Positions 41,102 to 49,179 of a stretch of 64,000 nt of DNA are shown in pieces. Made by a program: the position numbers and the translations under genes. Origin of the DNA: Lawsonibacter celer (GTDB lineage Bacteria > Bacillota > Clostridia > Oscillospirales > Oscillospiraceae); the NCBI RefSeq assembly GCF_014281125.1, contig NZ_JACOEA010000009.1, forward strand, positions 9,356 to 73,355, written 5' to 3'. Within the stretch, counting starts at the first letter, position 1, and every line of letters begins with the position of its first letter. The notes beneath the pieces were generated by a model. That model was not told the origin of the DNA and made no database searches. It was given only the letters and a program-made list of their open reading frames with translations.

Positions 41102-41129
41102 ATTATAACAAAAAGGGGCTGTGAATCAA
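41102..41129 (-). promoter_or_regulatory. Promoter of the regulator pseudogene
   Basis: On the minus strand TTGATT (plus 41124-41129), 16-bp spacer, TATAAT (plus 41102-41107). Confidence 0.55.
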
Positions 41130-41144
41130 GGAAGGGAATCGGAA

Positions 41145-43292
41145 TTATGCACAGCCGGCCAGCCGGGCCGCACCGGCCACCAGGGCGCACACCAGCATGC
41201 CGGCTGCGGTGGGGAGGGCGAAGGCAAGCAGGGTCCATTTGAGGCTTTTGGTCTCCTTGCCCACGGTCATGCAGGTGGTGGAGCAGGGCCAGTGCATCAG
41301 GGAGAAGAGCATGGTGCACACCGCAGTCAGCCAGGTCCAGCCGTTGTCAATGAGCAGGGCGCGCAGGCTGTCCAGGGACTGGAAGTCCTGGAGGGTGCCC
41401 GTGGCCAGGTAGCCCATCATTATAATCGGGATCACGATTTCATTGGCTGGAAAGCCCAGGATAAAGGCCATGAGGATAACGCCGTCCAGACCCAGCAGCC
41501 GGGCAAAGGGGTCCAGAAAACCGGTACACCACTGAAGCACGCTGGTCCCGCCCACGGTGATATTGGCGCACAGCCAGATCACCAGCCCGGCCGGAGCGGC
41601 CACCGCCGCAGCCCGCCCCAGGACAAACAGAGTGCGGTCCAGCACGGAACGGACAATCACCTGACCGATTCTCGGCCGCCGGTAGGGGGGAAGCTCCAGG
41701 GTAAAGGAGGAGGGCACACCCTTCAAAAGCGTGCCGGACAGCAGCCGGGACACGGCGAAGGTCATCGCTACCCCCAGAACAATGACTCCGGTCAGCAGCA
41801 GGGCGGAAAGCAGTGACTGTCCGCCTCCGGCGGAGGAGCCCACAAAAAACATGGTAATAATTGCAATGAGGGTGGGAAATCGCCCGTTGCAGGGGACAAA
41901 ATTGTTGGTGAGCATGGCGATCAGCCGCTCCCGGGGTGAGTCGATGATGCGGCAGCCGGTGACGCCGGCGGCATTGCAGCCGAAGCCCATACAGAGGGTC
42001 AGCGCCTGCTTGCCGCAGGCTCCGGCCTTCTGAAAGGCGTGATCCAGTACAAAGGCCACCCGGGGAAGATAGCCGAAGTCCTCCAGCAGGGTGAAGAGGG
42101 GGAAGAAGATGGCCATGGGGGGAAGCATGACGCTCACGACCCAGGCCAGGGTGCGGTACGCCCCCAGCACCAGCAGACCGTGGAGCCAGTCCGGGGCGTT
42201 GAGATAGGCAAACAGATCGCTCAGACGGTCCTGTATCCAGAACAGACCGCGGGAGAGCAGGTCCGAGGGGTAGTTGGCCCCCTGAATGGTCAGCCAGAAC
42301 ACCGCAGCCAGCAGCAGAAGCATGACCGGAATCCCGGTGGCACGGGAGGTGAACAGCCGGTCCAGCCGCCGGTCCCGCCGGTCGCTGCGGGCGGTCTGCG
42401 TAAGGGTTCCATTGCAGATGTCCTCGGCGTTTAGCACCAGGCAGGAGACGACCCGGTCCAGAAACGCCTCCCGGTCGATGCCGGCCGCCTGCAGTGCGTC
42501 CCACTGGGCGGCCACTGCCTGGGCCACCGCTTCGTCCGCCCGGAGGCAGATGCCCAGGGTGTGCTCCATGGAGGAGAGCAGACCCTCGTTCCCGTCCAGC
42601 AGTCGCAGGGCGGTCCAGCGGGCGGGCAGGCGGCCGTCCAGACGGGGCGCGAGAAGCGGCTCCAGGGCGGAGACGGCGGCTTCAATGGGGGCCAGATAGC
42701 GCACCGGGGCGGGGGCGGGCGGCGCCGGGGCGGAGGAGAGGGCCGCCACGGCATCCATCAGCTCCTCCAGCCCCTCCCCGCGGCCTGCCGACGTGCCGAC
42801 CACGGGAACACCCAGCCGCCGGGAGAGAGCGTCCAGGTCGACGCGCACCCCTTTGCGTCTGGCCTCGTCGAGAAGATTGACGCATACCACGGTCCGGGGC
42901 ATCAGTTCCAGGGTCTGGAGCACCAGATTCAGATTGCGCTCCAGACAGGTGGCATCGCACACCACAACCGCGCAGTCCGCACCGCCGAAGCAGAGAAAGT
43001 CCCGGGCCACCGCCTCCTCTGCGGAGTGGGCCATGAGGGAGTAGGTGCCGGGCAGATCGACCAGCACATAGCCCCGCCCCTGGTGTTCGCAGCGGCCCTG
43101 GGCGTTGGCCACGGTCTTGCCCGGCCAGTTTCCTGTGTGCTGATGTAAGCCGGTGAGGGCGTTGAATACCGTTGATTTGCCCACATTGGGGTTGCCCGCC
43201 AGGGCGATGACCTTGTCGTCCGGCCGCTCCCGCCGGATCACAAGGCCGCCGTCCACCGCTCCGGCGCCGGTGGAGGATTTGGTCAGTCCCAT
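41145..43292 (-). CDS. feoB: Ferrous iron transporter B
   Basis: GTP-regulated Fe(II) uptake protein of 715 residues. The N-terminal G domain has G1 GNPNVGKST, G3 DLPGTYSL, G4 NLLDEA and a GTSAGRGEG G5, ending near 190. A helical spacer follows, then the membrane part with two Gate regions, including MLPPMAIFFPLFTLLEDFGYLPRVAF and GFGCNAAGVTGCRII. Shorter Gram-positive FeoB proteins have this size. It follows feoA by 18 bases with a GGAAGGGGG ribosome site. Transport function is inferred from the complete motifs. Confidence 0.95.
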   Translation of the reverse strand: MGLTKSSTGAGAVDGGLVIRRERPDDKVIALAGNPNVGKSTVFNALTGLHQHTGNWPGKTVANAQGRCEHQGRGYVLVDLPGTYSLMAHSAEEAVARDFLCFGGADCAVVVCDATCLERNLNLVLQTLELMPRTVVCVNLLDEARRKGVRVDLDALSRRLGVPVVGTSAGRGEGLEELMDAVAALSSAPAPPAPAPVRYLAPIEAAVSALEPLLAPRLDGRLPARWTALRLLDGNEGLLSSMEHTLGICLRADEAVAQAVAAQWDALQAAGIDREAFLDRVVSCLVLNAEDICNGTLTQTARSDRRDRRLDRLFTSRATGIPVMLLLLAAVFWLTIQGANYPSDLLSRGLFWIQDRLSDLFAYLNAPDWLHGLLVLGAYRTLAWVVSVMLPPMAIFFPLFTLLEDFGYLPRVAFVLDHAFQKAGACGKQALTLCMGFGCNAAGVTGCRIIDSPRERLIAMLTNNFVPCNGRFPTLIAIITMFFVGSSAGGGQSLLSALLLTGVIVLGVAMTFAVSRLLSGTLLKGVPSSFTLELPPYRRPRIGQVIVRSVLDRTLFVLGRAAAVAAPAGLVIWLCANITVGGTSVLQWCTGFLDPFARLLGLDGVILMAFILGFPANEIVIPIIMMGYLATGTLQDFQSLDSLRALLIDNGWTWLTAVCTMLFSLMHWPCSTTCMTVGKETKSLKWTLLAFALPTAAGMLVCALVAGAARLAGCA

Positions 43293-43310
43293 TGCCGCCG
43301 CCCCCTTCCG

Positions 43311-43580
43311 TTAAGCGGGCACAGCCCGCCGGGCTGGGTGGAGCAGGGGTTCCGCCTGGGTGTGGACGGTGTCCGCGTCACAGGCGCGCAGGGCAATGAC
43401 CGCGCCGCGGATCCGATAAGCCGCAGGATCGCCCGCAGGGCTCTTGGCCACGCAGGTGACATAGGTGCCGGGGATCAGGCCGATATCCATCAGGCGTCGG
43501 CGCATGGCGCTGCCGGTATGCAGGGCGACCACACGGGCGCTCTGCCCCACTTGGAGCGCACTGAGGGAAAGCTCGTTCAT
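43311..43580 (-). CDS. feoA: Ferrous iron transport protein A
   Basis: An 89-residue SH3-like protein that supports FeoB at the cytoplasmic face. The core LSLSALQVGQSARVVAL, RRRLMDIGLIPGTYVTCVAKSP and the GAVIALR strand match the family; the C-terminal 15 residues are an unusual extension. First gene of the feoAB operon, divergent from a DtxR-type regulator. Confidence 0.9.
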   Translation of the reverse strand: MNELSLSALQVGQSARVVALHTGSAMRRRLMDIGLIPGTYVTCVAKSPAGDPAAYRIRGAVIALRACDADTVHTQAEPLLHPARRAVPA

Positions 43581-43612
43581 ATCTCAAAACTCCTCACATA
43601 CATTGAGTGGAG

Positions 43613-43627
43613 GGAAACTATGTTTCC
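43613..43627. promoter_or_regulatory. Palindrome between feoAB and the DtxR-type regulator
   Basis: GGAAAC-TAT-GTTTCC is a perfect 6-bp inverted repeat in the 108-base divergent intergenic region, 33 bases upstream of feoA. Position and symmetry fit an operator for the neighbouring metalloregulator. It does not resemble the classical DtxR box strongly. Confidence 0.5.
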
Positions 43628-43688
43628 GCACCCTATCTTATTGCCATGGGCCACGAATGGTGCTGAAAACGGCGGGAGGCGAACGGGT

Positions 43689-44129
43689 ATGTCCATGGAG
43701 GAACATCCGGATTTTTACACACAAAAGGGGTATCAGATGCGCAGGCAGGAACATTTGACCGGGGCGATGGAAGATTATCTGGAGATGATCTGCCGCCTGG
43801 CGCAGAGTGCGGGGTACGTGCGCACCGGGGATCTGGCCCAGCAGCTTCATGTGCGGCCGCCCTCCGCCTCAAAGATGGTGGGGCACCTGCGGGAGCGGGG
43901 GCTGGTATCCTTTGAGCGGTACGGCCTCATCCGCCCTACCGCGGCGGGATGGCAGATTGGCCGGCGGCTTTTGCGCAGGCATGAGGTGCTGCTGCGCTTT
44001 TTCCAGCGGGTCAACGGCACCGAGGATGAGCTGGAGCTGGTGGAGCAGGTGGAGCACGCCATTGACGAGCGGACGGTGGATAACCTGGAGGCCTGGCTGG
44101 GACGGATGGATGACGCGGACCAGGCGTAA
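43689..44129 (+). CDS. DtxR/MntR-family metal-dependent regulator
   Basis: A 146-residue regulator. The winged helix-turn-helix is at about 25-75 (YLEMICRLAQ, VRTGDLAQQLHVRPPSASKMVGHLRERGLV), followed by the dimerisation/metal domain with RRHEVLLRFFQRVNG and ELVEQVEHAIDERTVDNLEAWL. The positions of His, Glu and Cys ligands are only partly kept (no Cys in the canonical place), as in MntR-like members. ATG 43689 has GGGAGG eight bases upstream; ATG 43695 is possible. Divergence from feoAB suggests iron control. Confidence 0.87.
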   Translation: MSMEEHPDFYTQKGYQMRRQEHLTGAMEDYLEMICRLAQSAGYVRTGDLAQQLHVRPPSASKMVGHLRERGLVSFERYGLIRPTAAGWQIGRRLLRRHEVLLRFFQRVNGTEDELELVEQVEHAIDERTVDNLEAWLGRMDDADQA

Positions 44130-44790
44130 GCGGCGGCGGCAGGGGAGCTCTCTTCGGCCCCAGCTGTTCCTGCTGGCGGTCCTGGCGGCGGCCATTGTTC
44201 TTTTGCTGCTGCCCGATCTGCTCCGCCGTCCGCGTCCTCTTCCGCCCCCGCTGCCGGCCGGAGACGCGCCGCGGGCGGTGGAGGAGGTGCTGCCGGAGGA
44301 TCTGGCCGGGCTGCGCCGGGCTTTTGTGGAGCAGGCGGCCTCCCTGGTGGGAAAGGTGGGGTATTTCTGGGGCGGCAAGTCTGACTGTATCGGGTGGGAC
44401 GAGCGCTGGGGAATTCCGGCGGTGGTGACGGCCGCCGGGTGCAGCGACACCGGGAAGAGCATGCCCTTCGGCCTGGACTGCTCCGGCTATGTGTGCTGGG
44501 CGGCGGTCAATGCCGTTGGAGACCGGGCGGCCTATGGGAGCGTCGGCGACGGCGTACGGGCCCAGTGGGCGGCCTGCAGCCCGGTGGAATGGGCGGACGC
44601 CCAGCCGGGCGACCTGGCCTTTTTTCCGGATCTGTCCCATGTGGGAATTGTAGCGGGCCGGGATGAGAGCGGGAAGCTGCTGGTGCTCCACTGCTCCCGC
44701 AGCCTGGGGGGCGTGGTGTGCTCACCGGACGGAGCTGCCGCAGGGTTTACACAGCTGGGCAGGCCCGCGCTTTTTGCCGATTTTTTGTAA
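44110..44790 (+). CDS. NlpC/P60 family peptidase-like exported protein
   Basis: A 226-residue protein with a basic N-terminus, a single membrane anchor (LFLLAVLAAAIVLLLLPDLL), a proline-rich linker and an NlpC/P60 domain: catalytic Cys in GLDCSGYVCWA, His in LSHVGIVAG, and a third polar residue in VLHCSR. An insertion between KVGYFWGGKSD and GLDCSGY (about 30 residues) is longer than usual. The ATG lies inside the last codons of the regulator gene (20-base overlap), so the two are coupled. Likely cuts peptidoglycan stem peptides. Confidence 0.82.
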   Translation: MTRTRRKRRRQGSSLRPQLFLLAVLAAAIVLLLLPDLLRRPRPLPPPLPAGDAPRAVEEVLPEDLAGLRRAFVEQAASLVGKVGYFWGGKSDCIGWDERWGIPAVVTAAGCSDTGKSMPFGLDCSGYVCWAAVNAVGDRAAYGSVGDGVRAQWAACSPVEWADAQPGDLAFFPDLSHVGIVAGRDESGKLLVLHCSRSLGGVVCSPDGAAAGFTQLGRPALFADFL

Positions 44791-44848
44791 AAACCCGGAG
44801 AAAAGGACCGGCGCTTCTGTCAGTTGTGCCGAAGTAGAGCCGGGACCA

Positions 44849-44877
44849 TTGACGCAGGAAAAAGAAGCCGGTACAAT
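44849..44877 (+). promoter_or_regulatory. Promoter of the MATE gene, with leader hairpin
   Basis: TTGACG (44849-44854), 17-bp spacer, TACAAT (44872-44877). A 9-bp hairpin, GACCGCAGC with GCTGCGGTC (44894-44902 and 44909-44917), lies about ten bases after the predicted start of transcription. It has no T run. Confidence 0.75.
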
Positions 44878-44941
44878 AAAAAAAGAAATGCTTGACCGCA
44901 GCGGGACTGCTGCGGTCATTTATTGCCCGGAGGGTTGAAAA

Positions 44942-46306
44942 ATGGCAGAACAGCGGCAAGAAAACAAAATGGGCGTTATGCCGGTGGGGCGGCTTCTGAT
45001 CAGTATGTCGCTGCCGATGATGGTCTCCATGCTGATCCAGGCTCTGTACAATGTGGTGGACAGCGTGTTTGTGGCCCAGATCAGTGAAAACGCCCTGACT
45101 GCGGTTTCTCTGGCGTTTCCGTTCCAGAATCTGATGATCGCGGTGGCTTCGGGCACTGGCGTGGGCGTCAACGCCCTGCTCTCCCGCAGCCTGGGGGAGA
45201 AGAATTATGACACCGCCAACAAGACGGCGGAAAACGGCGTGCTGCTGGCGGTCCTCAGCGCGGCCGCGTTCACCGCGGCGGGGCTGTTGGTCTCGCGCCT
45301 GTTTTTCTCCGCGCAGACTGATATTCAGGAGATTGTGGAGTATGGCACCACTTATATGACCATCTGCGGAGGCCTATGCGTCGGCATCTTCCTGGAGATT
45401 ATGTTCGAGCGGCTGCTCCAGTCCACCGGGCGCACATTTTTCACCATGATTACCCAGGGCACGGGGGCGGTTATCAACATTATTCTGGACCCGGTGCTCA
45501 TCTTTGGCTATGGGCCGTTCCCTGAGATGGGGGTGGCCGGCGCGGCGCTGGCCACCGTACTGGGCCAGATCGCGGCCATGTTGCTGGCCATTGTGTTCAA
45601 TGCCAGATGCAATCCGGAGATTCGGCTGCGGCTGAAGGGATTCCGGCCCGACGGGGCGATCATCAAGCGGATTTATCAGGTGGGCGTGCCCTCGATCATC
45701 ATGGTATCCATCACTTCGGTTATGACCTTTGGCATGAACAAGATCCTGCTGGCCTTTTCCAGCACCGCGGCGGCGGTGCTGGGGGTGTATTTCAAGCTGC
45801 AGAGCTTTGTGTTCATGCCGGTGTTCGGCCTGAACAACGGCATGGTCCCCATTGTCTCCTACAATTATGGGGCGCGTCACCGGGGACGCCTGATCCGCAC
45901 TATAAAGCTGGCGATCCTGACGGCGGTATGCATTATGCTGGCGGGCTTCGTGGCCATACAGTTCTGCGCGCAGCCGCTGCTGCTGCTCTTTAATGCCTCG
46001 GAACACATGCTCTCTATCGGCGTGCCCGCCCTGCGCATCATCAGCGTCAGCTTTGCCCTGGCCGGGTTCTGCATCGTGTGCTCATCCACCTTCCAGGCCC
46101 TGGGCAACGGGGTGATGAGCATGCTGGTCTCCATTGTGCGGCAGCTGGTTGTGCTGCTTCCTGCGGCTTGGCTGCTCTCCCTGAGCGGCAGAGTGGAGTT
46201 GGTTTGGCTGGCATTTCCAATTGCCGAGCTGGTCTCTCTGTGCCTGTGCGCCGGATTCCTGCGCCATATTTATCGGAAAGTCATTCAGCCCCTGGATAAG
46301 GCCTGA
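44942..46306 (+). CDS. MATE-family efflux transporter
   Basis: A 454-residue NorM/DinF-type multidrug or metabolite exporter with twelve hydrophobic helices in two MatE halves. Motifs include LISMSLPMMVSMLIQALYNVVDSVFV at the N-terminus, GVGVNALLSRSLG, the GAVINIILDPVLIF segment and GLNNGMVPIVSYNYGA in the second half. Substrate is unknown. It has its own promoter and a bidirectional-looking terminator, so it is a single-gene unit. A GGAGGG ribosome site precedes the ATG. Confidence 0.9.
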   Translation: MAEQRQENKMGVMPVGRLLISMSLPMMVSMLIQALYNVVDSVFVAQISENALTAVSLAFPFQNLMIAVASGTGVGVNALLSRSLGEKNYDTANKTAENGVLLAVLSAAAFTAAGLLVSRLFFSAQTDIQEIVEYGTTYMTICGGLCVGIFLEIMFERLLQSTGRTFFTMITQGTGAVINIILDPVLIFGYGPFPEMGVAGAALATVLGQIAAMLLAIVFNARCNPEIRLRLKGFRPDGAIIKRIYQVGVPSIIMVSITSVMTFGMNKILLAFSSTAAAVLGVYFKLQSFVFMPVFGLNNGMVPIVSYNYGARHRGRLIRTIKLAILTAVCIMLAGFVAIQFCAQPLLLLFNASEHMLSIGVPALRIISVSFALAGFCIVCSSTFQALGNGVMSMLVSIVRQLVVLLPAAWLLSLSGRVELVWLAFPIAELVSLCLCAGFLRHIYRKVIQPLDKA

Positions 46307-46347
46307 AATGTGCTCTTGCCTGCCCGACGGCAGGCAAGAGCACATTT
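46306..46347 (+). terminator. Terminator of the MATE gene
   Basis: A 19-bp perfect stem (46306-46324 with 46329-46347) around CGAC, with A and T runs flanking, so it can work on both strands. Confidence 0.9.
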
Positions 46348-46364
46348 TGCTGCGGAAATCGGAG

Positions 46365-46393
46365 TTGATTTGCCGGGCGCTTTCCTGTACAAT
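46365..46393 (+). promoter_or_regulatory. Promoter of the glycosyltransferase operon
   Basis: TTGATT (46365-46370), 17-bp spacer, TACAAT (46388-46393), 53 bases before the GT4 start codon. Confidence 0.75.
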
Positions 46394-46445
46394 AGAACCT
46401 GCGGGCCATGCCCGCACCCAACCAAGAGAAAAGGGGGCAGCTTTC

Positions 46446-47552
46446 ATGCTGAAAGTGCTCTATCTGCTGAACTTTGCCGGAAAGGCGGGGACGGAGCGGT
46501 ATGTGGAGACGTTGGTGCACTATCTGAGCGGGGAACGGGTGCAGCCCTTTTTCGCCTATCACGAGGGCGGGCTGCTGGTGGAGCGGCTGGAGGCCATGGG
46601 TGTGCCCTGCCGCCGGGTGGAGATGCGCCGCCGGTTTGACCGGAAGGCGGCCAAGGCCCTGGCCGCCCTGTGCGCTGAGTGGGACATCGACGTGGTCCAC
46701 TGCCACTATCTGCGGGAGCATTACACCGCCCTGCTGGCCAAGAAGTACAACCCAAAGATCCGCGTGGTGTATACCAATCACTTTGTGCTGGCCAACGACG
46801 CTGTGACCCGCTTTACCAACCGCATCATGGACAAGCGCCAGGACCAGATGATCGCCGTGTGCAATAAGGGGAAAGAGCAGCTCATTGCCAACGGCTGGAG
46901 CGGGGAGCGCATTCAGGTCATCTTTAACGCCGTGGACATGGAGGCGTGGGCGGGCGACCGGCAGTCGTCCACCCTGCGCTCCGAGCTGGGCCTGCCGGAG
47001 GACCGGTTTGTCATGCTGTGCGCCTCCCGCTTTGCCGATGACAAGGGGCACAAATATCTGATCAACTCGATCAAGCGGCTGACGGAAATTTCCGACGTGC
47101 CATTCACCCTGGTGCTGGCCGGGGACGGCCCTCTGCTGGAGCCGGCCAAGGCCCAGGTAAAGGAGCTGGGGCTGGAGGAGCAGGTGCTCTTCATCGGCTT
47201 CCGCAAGGACATCAAGAACCTGTACAAGGGCTCCGACCTGTACGTCAACTCGTCTCAGCATGAGGCGCTCTCCTTCCTCATCATCGAGGCCATGGCCGCC
47301 GGCCTGCCGGTGATCGCCACGGATATGGGGGGAAATTCCGACATTGTGAACGATCAGGCGGGGTGCGGACTGCTGGTGGAGTACGACAATCCGGACTCTA
47401 TGGCGGGCGCCATGAAGCGTTTCCTGGAGGAGCCGGACTTTGCCGCCCAGTGCCGCAAACGGGCCCTGGCCACCATTGCGGAAAAATTTGAGGTGCACAA
47501 AATGGCCCAGGCCACCTATGCGGTATATGAGAAGGCCCTGAGCAGCCGCTGA
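46446..47552 (+). CDS. Glycosyltransferase family 4
   Basis: A 368-residue GT-B retaining glycosyltransferase. The N-terminal acceptor lobe begins LKVLYLLNFAGKAGTERYVETL. The donor lobe has VMLCASRFADDKGHKYLI, LVLAGDGPLLEPAK and the EX7E motif in the region SSQHEALSFLIIEAMAAGLPVIATD. AAGGGGGC precedes the ATG. It lies 24 bases upstream of an O-antigen-ligase-like gene, so both probably work on a cell-surface glycan; no other glycan genes flank them. Confidence 0.9.
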   Translation: MLKVLYLLNFAGKAGTERYVETLVHYLSGERVQPFFAYHEGGLLVERLEAMGVPCRRVEMRRRFDRKAAKALAALCAEWDIDVVHCHYLREHYTALLAKKYNPKIRVVYTNHFVLANDAVTRFTNRIMDKRQDQMIAVCNKGKEQLIANGWSGERIQVIFNAVDMEAWAGDRQSSTLRSELGLPEDRFVMLCASRFADDKGHKYLINSIKRLTEISDVPFTLVLAGDGPLLEPAKAQVKELGLEEQVLFIGFRKDIKNLYKGSDLYVNSSQHEALSFLIIEAMAAGLPVIATDMGGNSDIVNDQAGCGLLVEYDNPDSMAGAMKRFLEEPDFAAQCRKRALATIAEKFEVHKMAQATYAVYEKALSSR

Positions 47553-47576
47553 ATCGACTAAAGGAGCAAATGACCC

Positions 47577-49115
47577 ATGACGATTGCACAAAACAGTATC
47601 TTCTTTCGCCTGCTTATGGCGATTGGGTGCTTCGCAAGCCAGGCGTGGAGGGGCAGCGCCCTGCGCCGGGGAATGGACGGGCTGGCCCGCTGGGCCGGGC
47701 GGCAGGTCCGGGGCAGCGCGGTCTGCCGCTTCCTGTGGAGGGAGGGGCGCATCCCTCAAAGCTGGCCCCACTCCGTCGCCTGCCGCCTGTTCACAGGCAT
47801 CCTTAACCTGCCCTGCGCCCTGGTCAAATGGCTGTACCAGTTGGGGCGTAAGGTCTGGGAGACCAGCCTGTTCTGCCGTTTTTTGGCCCTGGCGGGCGGC
47901 GGGAGCTTTTTCTTCCTGGGCCTGTTTATGATGGTCATGCTCATGACCCCTCACGGGATGTGGAACAATGTCTACGGCCTGCTGGGCACGGTGGGGGTGC
48001 TGGCGCTCTTTGTGATCGGCGGCGCCTCCCGGCCGAAAAACCGTCTGGAGTTGGACCGGCTTGGGCCCTATATGATCTTCTACATGGGCTTTATCTGTGC
48101 CGCTTTGGCGGGATCGCTGTCCACCCATATGTCCCTGCGCTTCTTCGCGTTCCACCTGACCGGCTTTTTGCTGGTGCTGCTGGTGGTGAGCAGCGTGCAT
48201 AAATATGAGCAGCTGCAGCTGATGGTGGCCCTGGCCGTGCTGGGACTCTCCGTAGCCGCCCTCTACGGCTGCTATCAGGGGTATGTGGGCGTGGACATCG
48301 TGCCCTCCCAGCAGGACATGGTCCTCAACGCTGGAATGCCGGGGCGGGTGTACTCCTTCTTTGACAACCCCAATAATTTTGCCGAACAGCTGGTGATGCT
48401 GCTGCCGCTGGACCTTGCCCTCTTCCTGAACGCCCGCTGGCGGGGGAAGCTGTTCGCCCTGCTCTCCCTCTGCCTGGGGGTGGCGGCCATCGGGTTCACC
48501 TACGGCCGCGCCAGCTGGATCGGCCTGACCCTGGCGGTGGTGATCTTCCTGGCCCTGCTGGACTGGCGCTTCGTGCCCCTGGTCCTTGTGCTGGGGGTGG
48601 CCGCCCTGCCGCTGTTGCCCGAGACCATTTACAACCGGATTCTCACCATCGGCAACACCCAGGACACCTCCACCCGCTACCGCTTTGAGATCTACGCCAC
48701 CACGAAGAACCTGATGGCCGACCACTGGGTCAGGGGCGTGGGCCTGGGCAGCGATGTGATGAAGCAGGTGTTCCAGACCTACCCCACTATCTTTGACGGC
48801 AGCTATCCCATCCACACCCACAACAATTACCTGCAGATGTGGGGAGAGACGGGGATCCTGGGCCTGATCTCTTTCCTGGCTCTGCTGGCCTGGCAGGTGA
48901 AGAGCGGGATACGGGCCTTTGTGCACGCGGGCGACAAACGGGTGCGTCGGATGCTGGCCGCTGCGGTGGGTGCCTTCTGCGGTATCCTGGTGATCGGCCT
49001 AGCCGAGTATACGTGGTTTTACCCCCGCAATATGTTCACCTACTGGTTCCTCTTCGGCGTAATTGCCGCCTGTGTCAAGCTGGCCCGGCAGCCCAGGGAG
49101 GGGCGCGCGTCTTAA
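47577..49115 (+). CDS. O-antigen ligase / Wzy-like membrane protein
   Basis: A 512-residue protein with about ten to twelve hydrophobic helices after an N-terminal cytoplasmic basic region of roughly 95 residues. The Wzy_C/WaaL domain is marked by the large extracytoplasmic loop with RYRFEIYATTKNLMADHW, GVGLGSDVMKQVF and the conserved HTHNNYLQMWGETGILGL. Such enzymes polymerise or ligate lipid-linked glycans. AAAGGAG lies upstream of the ATG. A strong terminator follows. Confidence 0.87.
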   Translation: MTIAQNSIFFRLLMAIGCFASQAWRGSALRRGMDGLARWAGRQVRGSAVCRFLWREGRIPQSWPHSVACRLFTGILNLPCALVKWLYQLGRKVWETSLFCRFLALAGGGSFFFLGLFMMVMLMTPHGMWNNVYGLLGTVGVLALFVIGGASRPKNRLELDRLGPYMIFYMGFICAALAGSLSTHMSLRFFAFHLTGFLLVLLVVSSVHKYEQLQLMVALAVLGLSVAALYGCYQGYVGVDIVPSQQDMVLNAGMPGRVYSFFDNPNNFAEQLVMLLPLDLALFLNARWRGKLFALLSLCLGVAAIGFTYGRASWIGLTLAVVIFLALLDWRFVPLVLVLGVAALPLLPETIYNRILTIGNTQDTSTRYRFEIYATTKNLMADHWVRGVGLGSDVMKQVFQTYPTIFDGSYPIHTHNNYLQMWGETGILGLISFLALLAWQVKSGIRAFVHAGDKRVRRMLAAAVGAFCGILVIGLAEYTWFYPRNMFTYWFLFGVIAACVKLARQPREGRAS

Positions 49116-49122
49116 GAAAACG

Positions 49123-49161
49123 GCAAAGCCGCACGGAATCATCCGTGCGGCTTTGCTTTTT
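49123..49161 (+). terminator. Terminator after the O-antigen-ligase-like gene
   Basis: GCAAAGCCGCACGGA (49123-49137) pairs with TCCGTGCGGCTTTGC (49142-49156), then TTTTT. It also lies just beyond the metY stop on the other strand and may serve both genes. Confidence 0.92.
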
Positions 49162-49179
49162 AAGGGGCAGAGAACGCCG

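Noticed and set aside
46281..48926. 881-codon minus-strand open frame opposite the glycosyltransferase and Wzy-like genes
   Set aside because: His/Gln/Gly-rich translation without domains, crossing two real genes and a promoter.
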